Assembly: GCA_930367205.1 (NCBI GenBank)
Contig: OV884011.1
Coordinates: 172,867,226-172,931,225, forward strand
Source: Acanthosoma haemorrhoidale
Lineage: Eukaryota; Arthropoda; Insecta; Hemiptera; Acanthosomatidae
Direction of reading: 5' to 3'
Length of the DNA stretch: 64,000 nt
Shown here: positions 35,530-48,200 of the stretch, one piece after another
How the letters are laid out: the number at the start of each line of letters is the position of its first letter
Position numbering within the stretch: the first letter of the stretch is position 1
The notes under the pieces: generated by a model
Seen by the model: only the letters and a program-made list of their open reading frames with translations
Told to the model about the DNA's origin: nothing
Database searches by the model: none
Made by a program: the position numbers and the translations under genes

Positions 35530-37755
35530 TCGTAGGTACAAAAATAGACCCCAGTAGTATTTAAAGGGCCGGACAACCGTAGCTGTCACCCGTCGATGAC
35601 ACGATGCCGGTTTTACAACACACCGGGCTCCAGCAATCCCCTAAGTCGCCAGCCAGTCTGCGAGATAAGAGTGGAATGATGCACTGGCGACACAGCTATC
35701 AGCCAGCCATAACATCCAAGGGACGACACCAGATAGCATCAGGCGCCGCCATTGTTGACCTGCCCTAATCAAATGGCACCGGATCGTTTTACATACGGCT
35801 ACGTGTCTTTGTGCTATCAGCCCCACTTATCTCGCTATGGAATATGGAAATGGAGCTGCGAGAAACAGTTTTTTTTCTTTGTTTCCCCCTTGGTCCTTGT
35901 ACTACCGTCTCCTCCCCACCTCACACTCTCAAATTCATATTCTATTTCCTGCGAATGCCATTCTATAAAGTTGCCTGTATTCATGAACTATAATAAAAAC
36001 GTAATAAAAGTTCCCTAAGACGGACAGGTGAAGTTTTACCTTGAAAGGACAGCAAACCGGGATTTTTGTAATAAACAGATATCATGCCCAGTGCAGGAAA
36101 CGAATTTACTTTTCTAAAATCGAAAGATTTTCCTTTCTTTTTCTACCAACTGAATTACCCTACTCTCTATTTATCTATTTTTAATTGATCCAACTAACTA
36201 ATTCTTATTAAACTTTCTAATGAATATTGACTGCTCAATATATGTCAAGGTGGCACACACGCTATTTAGGTATGATCCTATTAAGGCTGACAGCTTCACT
36301 GAGCTGTCTTCTTAATCTCAACTGCAAAAGGCGCCTTAATACCACATATTTTCTATCATTTAAGAACACACAGTTTTTTACAAATCTTATATTTAAAATT
36401 ATTTGAACTAGAATGAGAATTATTAAAGAGAAATTTATTCATTTCAAAAAACAACGCTATGACATATTAATCTGTAATAATGCTCATTTTAAAGTATGAG
36501 TTAAGGATCAAACATGTGTCATTCATTCTCCTGATACCTATCGAAACGTCTATTAATAAATTTAATGCAACATTTCTCTTTCAACAAGCTAAGCCGACTG
36601 GCCAACAAACAATCCGCTCGTATGAACAGTTGCTCAAAAAGAAAAACAAAATTGATAGTAAATAGGAATCTTCTCGTCAATAATCTAATGCATTATTTAA
36701 ACGGTTGCCTATACGATCTGAGCCCGACCAAGCTTACCTTTTATTTTACATCACTTCTATTTACATAATAAAAGTAATCTAATGATAATATGCAATGCAT
36801 TTAGTTTTATTCATGAGACATTCAACATCTCCAAATGCCTTTTTTTTTAAAGTATTCTCAGTTGAAAGTAACTACATTTTTTTCTTGTAATTATTTAATT
36901 AATAGCTATGAAAAACAGGTAAATAGGCATCTATAACTTTTGAGGATTTTTTTCTGAAGAAATTGAGTTTATGATAATTAATAATTAGTTATAATTAAAG
37001 CTAGTAAACAATATATTTAATTAAGTTTATATTCTATAACGTAAAAAAAAGAAGCCTTGCGTAATTGTTTCAGGATTTGTTGAGCTCATTAATGCGCTAC
37101 AGTAACTATTCCTCTCTTGAATAAAGGTTGACTAATTTATTTGAGGCTTCTTAAGCTATCTCTCTCTAGAACAGAAAAAACGATTAAAAAACATTCTAGA
37201 GAGGTCCCTATGATATTCCAGCCGGTTGTGAGATCAAAAAATCCATTAAATTAAATACCAATAACAGGTGAGAAAATATAACTTTAGAGGGGCTGGGGTG
37301 TGCTACATTCGCTCTGGTAGACGAAAGGTGGCACGCCAGAGAAAAATTTTAACTAGACATGATAAAATTTTAGTCGGGGGAGTAATAAGTATAATTCGAT
37401 AACGAAAGCAATTAGGCTCGGTAACTTTTAACGACTTAACAATTCATAGCCACCTGAATAAGAAATACAGTGGATGAAGTTGTTATAACGGTTGAATAAC
37501 AATTAGCTTATGGTTCGGCACCGCGAAAACGCTCCGGGCTCTAGTCATTATTCACATTAACTATCTTCCTGTGGTTTCGAACTCATCCACCAGTCTACTA
37601 CCTTAGATGTGAATAATGTTGAATTGACATTCATTAGTTCTAGTCCATCACAAAACATCGTATGTTATACGTCCTCAAAGTCGATTATGGTTCAATCTGC
37701 CCAACGTTTCCATTAATGAGTAATTTACTTTATCTGATCCAAAATTTATCTAATT
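35530..37755. other. AT-rich DNA, GC-richer at its left end
   Basis: About 35560-35800 is GC-richer and adjoins repeat C, so it may belong to the same element. The rest holds short frames only. Confidence 0.4.
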
Positions 37756-37759
37756 AATG

Positions 37760-38488
37760 TTTTTTTGTTGTTTTTTTTTTCCTAAGCTCTTTAGTTAGAA
37801 TTTTAGGATGAGGGAGAAATATAAAATATTTAGGGTGATCGGATCCTTGTACTAGGACGACCTGCTTGAAGGTGGTGTGAGAGGAGTAAGGAGTGTGGGA
37901 ATCCTCGGTGGAGGTTGATTGTTACGGTACAGTGGTGTGAGTCCACTGGTGGCTGGGCCTAGAGTCTTCTCTAGGCATGTAGTGCAGTCTGATATCAGTG
38001 AGGGTGCCCCTTGGAGGCTTGTTGTTGGTGGGCCAAGGGCCGTGATGTCAACCATTTCTTCTGCTTACTCGATCTTGTAAGTTGCCATCGTGCCGGTAGC
38101 GGTGGGGGTATCATGTCTCGGAAAAGAGGGTTTAGACTGTGCTTCATCGAGTCGAAGAACTTGATGTGACGTCGTCTGATGGCTTCGGTGATGGTGGGGA
38201 GCTCGGAAGCCTTCATTTCACGAAAAGGGGTATGCCACAGTGTCGTTCGCAGGATGTTGTTCCGGAAGCTCTGGAGGCGAGTTATGGTGCTGGCATGTAG
38301 GAATCTAAAGAGTGTTGTCCCAAACAGTAGAGCTGGCCTCTGGACGCTCTTGTATATGAGGAGTTTCAGTCGAAGGGATATGGCCTGGCTGGTGATGAGA
38401 TGCTGGAGAGAGTAGTAAGTTCTGCCGATTAATGCACGAGCTTTTAGGCAATAATAGATACTTATTATGTGAGTTTCTGCGAGACTCA
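37760..38488 (-). mobile_element. Jockey family 2, 5'-truncated copy
   Basis: On the minus strand this is the C-terminal part of an ORF2, a short 3' UTR and a poly(A)-like tail (T runs at 37760-37780 on the plus strand). It is a different family from family 1: its C-terminal protein and tail do not match, but they match the piece at 43245-43762. No target-site duplication was found. Confidence 0.8.
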
Positions 38489-38489
38489 A
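37995..38489 (-). pseudogene. C-terminal ORF2 fragment of Jockey family 2 (164 codons)
   Basis: The frame includes LRLKLLIYKSVQRPALLFG (residues about 57-77), then RLQSFRNNILRTTLWHTPFR, RRRHIKFFDSMKHSLNPLF and PPPLPARWQLT. This order (thumb helix, YGxxLWG-like segment, LQxFQNxxLR motif, RRxHxxFF) is that of Jockey-type ORF2 C-termini downstream of the catalytic FADD. The catalytic core is absent. A Met codon at the right edge is probably fortuitous, because the match begins a few residues inside. The 43-kb copy keeps NxxLR... IRRRHIKFFDS... PPPLPxRWQ. Confidence 0.85.
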
Positions 38490-38499
38490 ATAATTATTA

Positions 38500-38800
38500 T
38501 TTATAATTTAAAAAAAAATGTTAAATTATTCGAGCCACCAAAAATACTATGATGTTCTAGCCACCATGAAAAGAACAATCAAACTCAAAAAAGAGGCTGC
38601 AGCATCGACTGAAAGAAAAAAACACAAAAGCATTTTTGCGCGAGCAGCTTCGACTTTTTTTTAACCTGTACATACATATTTTGTCAATATTTTAGCGTAG
38701 TGATAATGCTAAACGGTTTCATATTTTTTTTGTTATTGCCATGCATTCGCCTTAGACCTTTTTCGTTTAACAAAAACTCTTCTTATACTGGAGATTTAAT
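38500..38800. other. AT-rich spacer
   Basis: Nothing recognised. Confidence 0.5.
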
Positions 38801-38805
38801 AACAA

Positions 38806-39339
38806 GTGTTACTTGGTGATAAATTAATTATGTATTTGGAGAGCGAATTAAAAATTGTCCCTAATATTTGGGCCAATTTGACCTTAGGTCAGGAAGCTGC
38901 TCCTACTGACGTCAGTATTTTTACAACTGCTCGTAGACTGGTACTGGCTTTAGTACTAAACCTTAGAAAATGTTTCCGTTTGCTAGAAGAAGCAGAAAGC
39001 AGGTTAAGGATCTTTGGTCTACCCAATGACTTTTACGGCACTCTGAGGAGAAGAGAAGATAGGGCTGGGCTGCCAAGTCAGCGTCTTCTCAACAGTTACG
39101 GAAATACGAAGAGAACTATTTTAGCCTTAGCAGCTAAACGAGTTAAGTACTTATTGATCGCAACATATTCCATTTTCGAAACGAGGAATGATATATACTC
39201 CCTGGTGTTATTTATGGAATATAAACGAGTAATATATTTATATAAAATAATATACAAAGGTTTGAATGCAAGAGACAGTCATTTCAAGTTTCAAAGCACA
39301 CCGAATGTTCGGTTTCTCTTCCAAAAAAAAAATCTTTAA
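38806..39339 (+). CDS. Uncharacterised 177-codon open frame
   Basis: This is the longest uninterrupted frame in the window. It opens at GTG; the first ATG is 38830. The middle (residues about 30-110) is less AT-rich and contains RKCFRLLEEAESRLRIFG and NDFYGTLRRREDRAGLPSQR, giving a helical, charged look; the last 60 residues are Ile/Tyr/Lys-rich as expected of AT-rich DNA. I recognise no domain, signal peptide or metal-binding motif. No clear splice sites or promoter bound it. It may be a chance frame, a degraded element ORF or an exon. In a window this size one frame of this length by chance is possible. Confidence 0.2.
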   Translation: MLLGDKLIMYLESELKIVPNIWANLTLGQEAAPTDVSIFTTARRLVLALVLNLRKCFRLLEEAESRLRIFGLPNDFYGTLRRREDRAGLPSQRLLNSYGNTKRTILALAAKRVKYLLIATYSIFETRNDIYSLVLFMEYKRVIYLYKIIYKGLNARDSHFKFQSTPNVRFLFQKKNL

Positions 39340-39344
39340 TTTGC

Positions 39345-42300
39345 AAGCTCATTTCATAGCCCATCTCATCCAAAAGCTTGAACAGTTATAATACAACGCA
39401 AACATGAAAACCATCCAACATGTTTGTGTTTTATAAGTATTTAGAAGTGTTTTTTTAAACCACCCTTTCCCACAGGGGTCTTAATTTAAAATGTGTTTTT
39501 TAATCAGTGTAATGAGTGATAACACGACTCTGTTTGAATTACAGCTCTCCTAGAATATCTTACAACCACACCTTACGTATGTTAAATAAAGCAAGGTTCG
39601 ACACAAATATTCAAATAATAGCCTAAATTGTTGATATGGATCAATCACAAGGTTTGGATATTGCGCATAGGACAAGGCCGATAAAATACATACAGATAGT
39701 TCACCCAGTTAAGAAATGTACAGTACTTCCGCCCCATTCATATCCAAAATCAATAAGTTTCAATATGGGGAAATATTTGTCTCCTTATCAAATAATGAAT
39801 TACTGAAAAAAATTATGTTTATATTAATAATGAATTTGTAATTTTGTTGTAAATCAATGTAGGTAGGTGAGATATATCTTTAGAAGAGAGATTTTTTTTT
39901 TTTAAAGTACAATGAGCCTGTTAAAAGATAGAATATGTTAACAATAAGGAAAATTTTACAAGGGACAGGAGACGTTTTATAAACCATCGCAATATGTCAA
40001 TCGAAAAGAAATCTGTATTTAAATCTCAAAATATAAACATCCAACTTCCTTCTTACTTTTTTTTTTTGTAACGGAACTATGTTTCCCCCACTTTAACGTC
40101 TTAACAGAAGCAACGCGAGACACTTCCACATGTAATACCCACCTGATAGGACCTTTGAGACGAATGATGTTAGAATCAAAACTGGATCTTATCCTAGAGC
40201 CAATGCTGGTGTATGTAATTGAAAACCACATTGATTTATTATATAGTAATGTAACGTAGCCGTCACCAATTTATGTAAATACCGTATTTAGCTCGAATTA
40301 ATTTCAATATGAATAGTTCTGTTTGCAAGTCATTTAACCTTTACTTTTACAACTGTGCAGCCTAGGCCCCAATCAAATATCGCAAAGTTTAGTCATTGGA
40401 TGAAAAAATAAAGCAGTAACACAGAATAGATGTACTTATAATATGTATATAGAACAACAATTATCAACCAGCGTCATCCAAGGTTACTGCTTAAATTATA
40501 TCAACTCATCACGAGTGAACATATACCTGGTTATTAACCATTATATTAACATATAAGAGATATATTAATTATATATATATATTACATTATATATTATATC
40601 TTATATTATATATAAGGGAAAATATTAATGGTTATTAGAAAAATTATTAACTGTCAATTAACAAACAATCGAATGAACAAATTGATAAGGAAATTAATTA
40701 TAAATAATTGGTCAGGGTGGCCTAAGAGACTAATTAGAAACAAGTTGACTGTGAGCCCGGGGCTATTTAGCCAAGAGCCACAGTGCGGATATTGTTCGAA
40801 GGTTCCCTGTACCTTTGATGTTCAGTGCTAATTACATGTGCATCCCACTTGATTCACTGGATTTTCACCGTTTGTACATCCGACCTCAGTATCCCCTACA
40901 CGTGGGGGCTGTAGCCACGTAGTACCGACCTGATCACCGAGTCAATTTGCTAATCATATCAGCTGAGCATCATAGTATACTCTCCAGGCTGACAAAAAAC
41001 TTGAGCTATGAGGAGGAAATGAGAGTTGCTGGCACCCATTAAAGTTAATTATCTCTAAACATAAACATCACATACGAACACACAGCTGAATAAGTACATA
41101 TGGAGTACAGGACTTACATTATTCAGAATAACATCGGATAAAGCTCTGTTCTGTATGGGCAATAATTGTACAAATTGGTACAGACTGCTGGCACCAAATC
41201 CAAATTATCCAGGTCCCAAGCATATTTTTAACACCTTAATTAAATGTCTAAAGCTAAAAGACCTTAATTCTTCAATACTGTTAAAAAATTATTGTTGTAA
41301 CAACACTATGAGCTATACTCTAGCATGTCGGTTATTCGATTCTACTTCGATCGCGTATGCTTGAAGGGAGGAATCACATTTATCCATTGGTGAGTGAACA
41401 GTTCGCTCTCTATTTTCTTGTTTCATATATATTATATTTATTATTGTTTGCTTTATCTAAAGCAGTTACCCCTTATATGAGGAGACCTAGGATTGCCCCT
41501 GTTACAAGGATATACCAAAAATATTACGGGAATAGGAGGTGAAAAAGGGTGAAATCATGAATTCGCCGCCATTATGCGGGCTCCCACGGGGCGTAACTTT
41601 AATGTAATCCTTATATTAAGGAATTAATACTCACTTTCGTCATTAACGAATATTTACGTTTTTGAGTATTCAGTAATAGACAGTAATCTGAATGTACACA
41701 ACTAAAGTGGGGTAATGGAGGTATAATTGGGGAAGAAGGGGTAAAATGGAAATGTCACCACCCCTTTTTCACTTGTACCTGTATGAAATTTAGTGGGACA
41801 GTATGAACTGGTTTCATTTTTTTTTTTTTTCGTAGATAAACAGGTACCAAAACTGGAATGAAGAATCGGTATAAAATGTTCGATGAAGGTAGCAGAAACA
41901 CATGGCGAGAATAAAAGACAAAATATCAGCCAATCTACCATGAGTTAATAACTATTTACAATAAGTATGATGCTGCTACAGCACAAATATTGAAAATCTC
42001 TTTCTACACTTATACTGTAATCATGCCGCTCTTGACAAGTTTTCTAACTACTTACCCTCGCATGTATCTCGGGGACCTGCGTGACGGATTGATGTAAATT
42101 GTTCATTTTAATTCCATTACAGGCCCGTTAATCAAACGGGCATTCATACGCTTATGCTTCAGACCAGATGTGTTAACCCCATAGTGTTGTGCTAGGTCTC
42201 TTTGTAATTGTTCAAGAAAATCTGTGATTCGGGTTTAATTGAAGAGGCAAGTGTGGCTCGTATTTCCAGCTGGGTGAAGGAACCGAAGCGAGAATACAGG

Positions 42301-43230
42301 GAACTTGGCCGATTCCTAACAAGTTCTTTGATAATAAATATTGATATTGAATCCGACAATTAATATCACAGAAATGTTTGCTTGAGTGTAGTACCACCAA
42401 GAGGAGAAAAGGGTGCCTACAGGTAACCCACTCTTTCTGCCATGGTATAGCCGGTCATTTAGGAGAATATTTTATTCGCATTAGAGGCACATGTTATAAA
42501 GTTTATTATGATCATATAATACATATATTATTCCCTTATGTAAGTATAACGGATTTACCCAATTAAAAGAAATACCCAAGGAGGTTCCAAATTCAAGTAA
42601 TGTTTGTTTTATTAGCCTTTTAATGAATTTTATATATATATTATTATTAATATAAATTTAATCATCATACGAATAGGAAAGTATTTACGTTTTAAGCTTA
42701 TTGCTTTCGGCTTGTCCATTAATAACTAACAATCACATCTATAATGACTTACGTTTCAGTAAAATTTGAATTATTCTCAGTTGGCCGAGCTATTCTCATT
42801 TATAAAGTAAAGGTTTATTATTTCGAAATACTAAATTTATAAAAAATTTAAATTAAGCTCGTTTAAAATGACAGTTTTAATGACTTTGCGTAATTATAGC
42901 CCCTTAAAGCACAACCCTTTCTCAATATCATAGACAATAATTTATTTATTTGTACTAATTAATGTATTAATGACCAATCATGTTTGATCGTAGGGCTGGC
43001 TTTATTTTTACCGTATTTGGAGAATCAAATAGAACTATTAATCCTTAAAGAACGTCACTGCCTCAAATTGAGTAATGAACACGGCATTAATGACATTTTT
43101 AATAAAGTTTTGTAATTATAGTAAAAAAAAAAATGAATTCAGTTTTCATCAGGTAACTGAGATATTTAATTTGATATCACACTCACGCTTACTGTAATTT
43201 ACTATAATTGTAAAATGTCATATCTTTAGT
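39345..43230. other. AT-rich non-coding DNA
   Basis: Short frames only. It includes an AT-rich cruciform-prone block (about 40555-40618), a GC-richer patch at about 40710-40960 with a hairpin (CTACACGTGG... CCACGTAG, 40896-40922), and a small palindrome GCCCGTT-aatc-AAACGGGC near 42123. Confidence 0.45.
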
Positions 43231-43231
43231 T

Positions 43232-43244
43232 TGGACGTCATCTT
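43232..43244. repeat. Target-site duplication, left (13 bp)
   Basis: TGGACGTCATCTT, repeated exactly at 43763-43775, directly after the A15 tail of the family 2 insertion. Confidence 0.95.
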
Positions 43245-43762
43245 TAGTAAAATGTCTCCAACACTTCCAGAATGGAATCATGCGAAAAGTGGTCCGACAT
43301 ACCTCTTTCGAGAGGTTGAAGAACGCTGACCTGCACCCGTTGCTTAGTGTTCCGTCGGTGGGTGAGTTCATCCGCCGGAGACACATTAAGTTTTTTGACT
43401 CGTTGCAGCTCCTGACAAACCCAGTGTTTAACACTATGACCCCACCACCCCTCCCGCATCGATGGCAACAGACTGACAGGGGAAAAATTAGGATGAGAAT
43501 TAGTATGTAAGTTAGTTTTAAGGTTGATCAAAGAGGTGAGCCCCATCACCTTTATTAGTCAGTTTAGTCTAGTCACGTATAATGTATATCATTATGCTTG
43601 TTTATTCGATTATATAATTTCTATAAAATAACAAAACCTGTATATAATGTAGTGATGCTACAGGAAATACAAAATAATTTGTGTATAGATTCACCTGAGG
43701 ATCTATAATTATATATAATTATCTGTAAATTTAAAGGGGCTATGAAGAAAAAAAAAAAAAAA
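43245..43762 (+). mobile_element. Jockey family 2, 518-bp 5'-truncated insertion
   Basis: The insertion starts in the ORF2 C-terminal region and ends in A15 (43748-43762), with exact 13-bp flanking duplications. The frame 43280-43510 reads IRRRHIKFFDSLQLLTNPVF and PPPLPHRWQQT, homologous to the 38-kb family 2 copy. The 3' UTR, about 43510-43745, is AT-rich. It is a standard retroposed end product with no catalytic domain. Confidence 0.93.
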
Positions 43763-43775
43763 TGGACGTCATCTT
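43763..43775. repeat. Target-site duplication, right (13 bp)
   Basis: Exact match to 43232-43244. Confidence 0.95.
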
Positions 43776-44990
43776 CTTGCATATGAAATAATATAAAGAG
43801 CCACTACATAGTTTTATAACAACAGCTGTAATTAAAACTGAAAAAAAAAAGTATAAAATGATTCAAGGCCGGAGGACCTCAAGTATAATTCCTCAAAAAA
43901 TATTTCCCTAAAGGAAAATTAAATTGCTCTTAAGCTTTTTGGGGGGGGGGGCGCCAGATGCAGTTGTCCATTACCCGAAGTGAGCTTCATTTGCTACCAT
44001 TACCCCTTACTAAGGAATATCAACAGCGTGCAGGGTAGTTCTTTAAAGTTACGAATATTTAACCACATTCTGTAATAGATTTTTAAATATAGATAAAGCT
44101 GTATTTAACAAACTAAACAACTTATTTTCCCAGACTACAAAATTTTCAGGAAATACAAAAAAACTAAACAGCGCATCAATCAGTGAAAATATCTTCAAGC
44201 AAGATATATGCGCGAAATTATTAACGCTTGCGCAGTACGGGTGGGTAGAAGAGATGTTCGAAGCAACACCCAATCAATTCCGGGATTAGAATAAGTATTT
44301 TGTCTACTATTCTGAAGGGTAACCATTTCTGAATGCATAATAGCTAAATCTTACTATACAGTATTCAATGGTTGAAAGAAAAAGTCCCTTGTAGATGGCT
44401 ACTGACAAATTACATTCTTTAACGCGCAAGTGCTTTGGTCAGCTCACACTGTCATTATCAAGTCCTAAAAAATTACATAAAAATCACAAATCAACATATT
44501 CAATCAATAGCAGATCATCTGTACGTAGACATCTAGAAGTGAATTTTCTTTTTCAACTCTTTGAAGAACGGGCCACAATCAGTATTGCCTCCTAAAATAA
44601 AAGTATTGGTTTAAAATTCAATGAGGAACTCCTGAACTTTAGTATGGCAGGACTGTTTTATCATTTCAAATTCAACATACCCTGTGCACATCACATTTGT
44701 ATGGGTGAGTCAGACAGCTATTGACTTTTCCAGATCAGTAAACCATGCAATAGTTAGAACAATGCGGGCTACTGTAAATCGCCACAAGGCATTCGTTTTA
44801 ATTGTCTAATGCGCAGTGTTAATTTTTAAAAAATTATCTTAATAGACGAATCAAACTGTCAGCTGCATAGTTTTCGTCTATCCTTGAGCACATTATTTCT
44901 AAATTCTTAAACTTCCACTTGACATTATCTACAAATCCTAATACCACTGAACCTAGCTTCACGCCTTTTCAAATAATTAACACTTTGGAA
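43776..44990. other. AT-rich DNA with a G11 run
   Basis: G11 at 43941-43951. Short frames only. Confidence 0.5.
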
Positions 44991-44994
44991 CTCC

Positions 44995-45280
44995 GGTATT
45001 GTACTCTCCCCTTTTGCCTGGAGCGTCTGCGGCTCTCGCACTGATCATCTAGCAGTAATGTGGTTGCAAGAGCTATGTTGGGTGATCTCCCCGATCCATA
45101 GTTCCTTCTCCTTGGCTGGGAAGGTGAGAGGTGATTTTGACTGGGATTGATAGAGGAATATTGTAAACACAGTGCGGATGATAGACTGAACGCACTATTG
45201 TATACATAGAAAATTTGGATGGAGATAATTTATCACAATAACCAATTGCCAAAATAGGGCATATTGTTATGGCATGTTGT
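44995..45280 (+). mobile_element. Diverged Jockey family 1 3'-UTR copy
   Basis: It carries CTGGAGCGTCTGCGGCTCTCGCAC, matching CTGAGCGTCTGTGGCTCTCGCGC in the other copies, then a CTCCCCG... GGCTGGGAAGGTG stretch, and a tail ATTTATCACAATAACCAATTGCCAAAATAGGGC. Its tail resembles the piece at 49026-49056. It is strongly diverged, with no target-site duplication visible. Confidence 0.6.
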
Positions 45281-45289
45281 TATTGAAAA

Positions 45290-48200
45290 TTTTTTGTATA
45301 ATTAATTATTGTATCCATTTTATTAAACCTAGCAATGAATGATGTAGCATTAAGGCATCTATAATTAAGTTCTATTTCCTATATCCAAGCGAGCTTATTA
45401 TGGAATTGAGCGAGTAAATTTGTTACAAGAATCTGGTGTTTTTGTAGCTGCTGGTCCGAGCAGAGTTTATTTATAGGCCTCAAGACTCCTCAAGTTACTG
45501 CTCCGAATAGCTGGATTAAACATGGCCAAATCAATGTTAGCCTGGATCCCGGGGTCGTCCCTCTTTCCTATCCCTCGCTTGATTCACAACAAGTCAGCCC
45601 GAAATCGTAAGCAGCATAAGATCAGTGCCTAAATAATAACATTCAATGAATTATTATTAATTGTTAGAGTAAAATATCATTAATAGTTCATACGGATATA
45701 TGTAAATTAGTTATATACCAAAGTAGACTGTGCAATGAAATCATTGATTGACGGCTCTCGAAAGTGGGGAGCGGTGTATTCCAAACATTTATAACGATAG
45801 ATTTTTAATATATATTTTTCATCCGAATTTCAATGACTGACTGTGTGAAGTGGCGTGGACACTGGTAAAGTATCATTTTATTTTATCGGTTTATTATCGT
45901 CTATCCAGCTATAATGACAGTAACTAGCTTACTACAGGGAATACAATTTTTTTAAAAATATTTAAATAGTTTTTATATCAGTTATTCCTAAAACCTGTAC
46001 GGAATACAACACGATAATGTCAGCCTATTTTGCACTGATTTATAAGACAGTTTTAGTACCCGTGTACCACCACACAATATAAAAAAAACAGAAACTCATA
46101 ACGCGTAGGGGTTAGTGCAACTACTTCGCGATACAAAAAACGCAGATATAAATAACGTTTGTTTTAAAAAACCAGAAACTTATGGTTCTGAGTTTGGGTT
46201 AGCAATCGTGTGCCCCCCTCTAAATATGAATTTTTATATCTTATATAACATCTTGACATATATCGTATCTGGATTCAGCAAAAACGTGATTTCAAATCTA
46301 CAAAACATACATAAGTTTTTAATTATATAATTACTTGGTAATTAAAAAAAATGTTTTTACATTGAGTGGGGATCGAATTATTGAGTTCATAGTCCTTAAT
46401 AATAATATGTAATTTCTGCTTCTTTTTTTTCAAATTTTTAAATGAAACATCTGTGGTCCTCCTACGGATTCTCATGTACAGTGGCAACTAATGAAGCGTG
46501 TTTGCGAAACTGTTTTTGACGAATGTTTATACTAATGAAAATAATATGATAAAGTTTGGAAATCATCAAGAGGGAGTAATTAGTAAAATCATAGGGAACC
46601 ATTAATTGCGTCATACTTCAAAAAAAAAATTTAATTAAAGAAAGATTTTTTTAATTACCTTCCTATTAAATATGAGAATTACAATGTTTCCAATAATGAA
46701 AACTACCGTTTTTCAGCACTCATGATTGCTAAGTGCACTTTTCTGTATAAGCATTGGAAAATAAAAATGTATCCTACTTGAGCATTTCTATCTACTTTAT
46801 CTATACAGTTGTATCTGTTTGTATCATATTACCTTTTATATTACAATTAAAAGGGTCCTGGGGTTATACTTATATCAAACAATAATTTAACATTTCATAA
46901 TATTTAAGATTAATCGTAATAAATAAGAAGATTACGAACAATAGCCTCGAGTATCCCTTAACCGAAAAAGCATGGACCACACCCACCCGATCATTGTATT
47001 CCTCATTTTAACCCACGCCGTTACCCAACGAAAAATATAAAACGTTTCATTACCCCATATCGGAATCAGATTTTTAATTCAATTTATTCAATAGAGAGAA
47101 ATAAAAAATGAGATATTGCCGAATTCGAGCAATCCGCTAATTAAGTAAGTGAAACAGATCCACTCACTGCCAAACTCATCTGATCATGGATAACAGTTAT
47201 AATAAAAAATACCATTTAATAGTTTATCCCTGTCCACCATAAGCCTCAACATTTTTTCGCTATTAGATGAAAGACAAAGTGAACGAGCTCAATTTGGTGA
47301 GGTACGAGCTTTTATTAAATAAATTTGACTATCCTTTTCACAAAAAAAAAAATCATTTTACTTGTTAAAAACTATCATTTGGCCAAAATCGTCTCTACAA
47401 CAAATCGAAATGAATTTAAATAGCTAAATTATTAGCATTTGAAAACACACATTAAAAACTACTAAAACAATATTTTTAAAATATCTTTGAAATTATTTTC
47501 GTTATTTTTATTAGATCCTTAAGCAAGAGCGATGTTATCACCTCAAGCTTTCTACAGCTATTAGGTTTTAATGATTATTTATTGAGATCTCATTGCTTTA
47601 TTTTAACCAAAAACGCAATCAGGCCATATCGAAGTATTGTAGGAACATTTTTAATATTTCAGGTCAATTGAACCATTTTTACAACCAATATAAAGTATTA
47701 CGACACTGCAATATAACAATCATACTTTGACAGACAAAAACATACAATCACTCGGTACCTGTTAGAAATTAGAACCTATCTCTTCCGGCTTAACCGAGGC
47801 AATGAATAATTCTTCTGCATAAAATAAAACAATACTAAATTATTTAACTGACAGAGTACAGTAAAAAAAAAAAGTTATTCGACATAAAATTGCGTGTTAA
47901 AAGGATTCAGAGACCACAAGGCAGCAGTCTGTCCATGAATAGCCGTTGGGTAGGAGAGGATCGGGAAACAGGGATGAAAAAGAAGACAAATCCCTGTAAG
48001 AGAAAAAACAAATACATCCTGGGAGAACTTGGACTCTTGGCTGCGCTACCCTGCTCCACCCCCCCCCCTCCACCCACCGGAACTAAAACTTCCCCCATCT
48101 TTTCGTAATGATCCCCCCCCCCCCAAACCACCCGAATAGCTCTTCTTTCTTATATCTCCTGACCTTTGCTCTGCTTTTTCTTTCGGAAATATTTTCTAAC

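Noticed and set aside
47759..47862. Third LTR-like segment
   Set aside because: It starts TGTTAG and ends ATTATTTAACTGACA like the 18-kb segment, but at about 100 bases with no other ordered similarity the match is too thin.
47890..48131. Pro/Gly-rich proteins on both strands
   Set aside because: Openness and composition come from the two C tracts.
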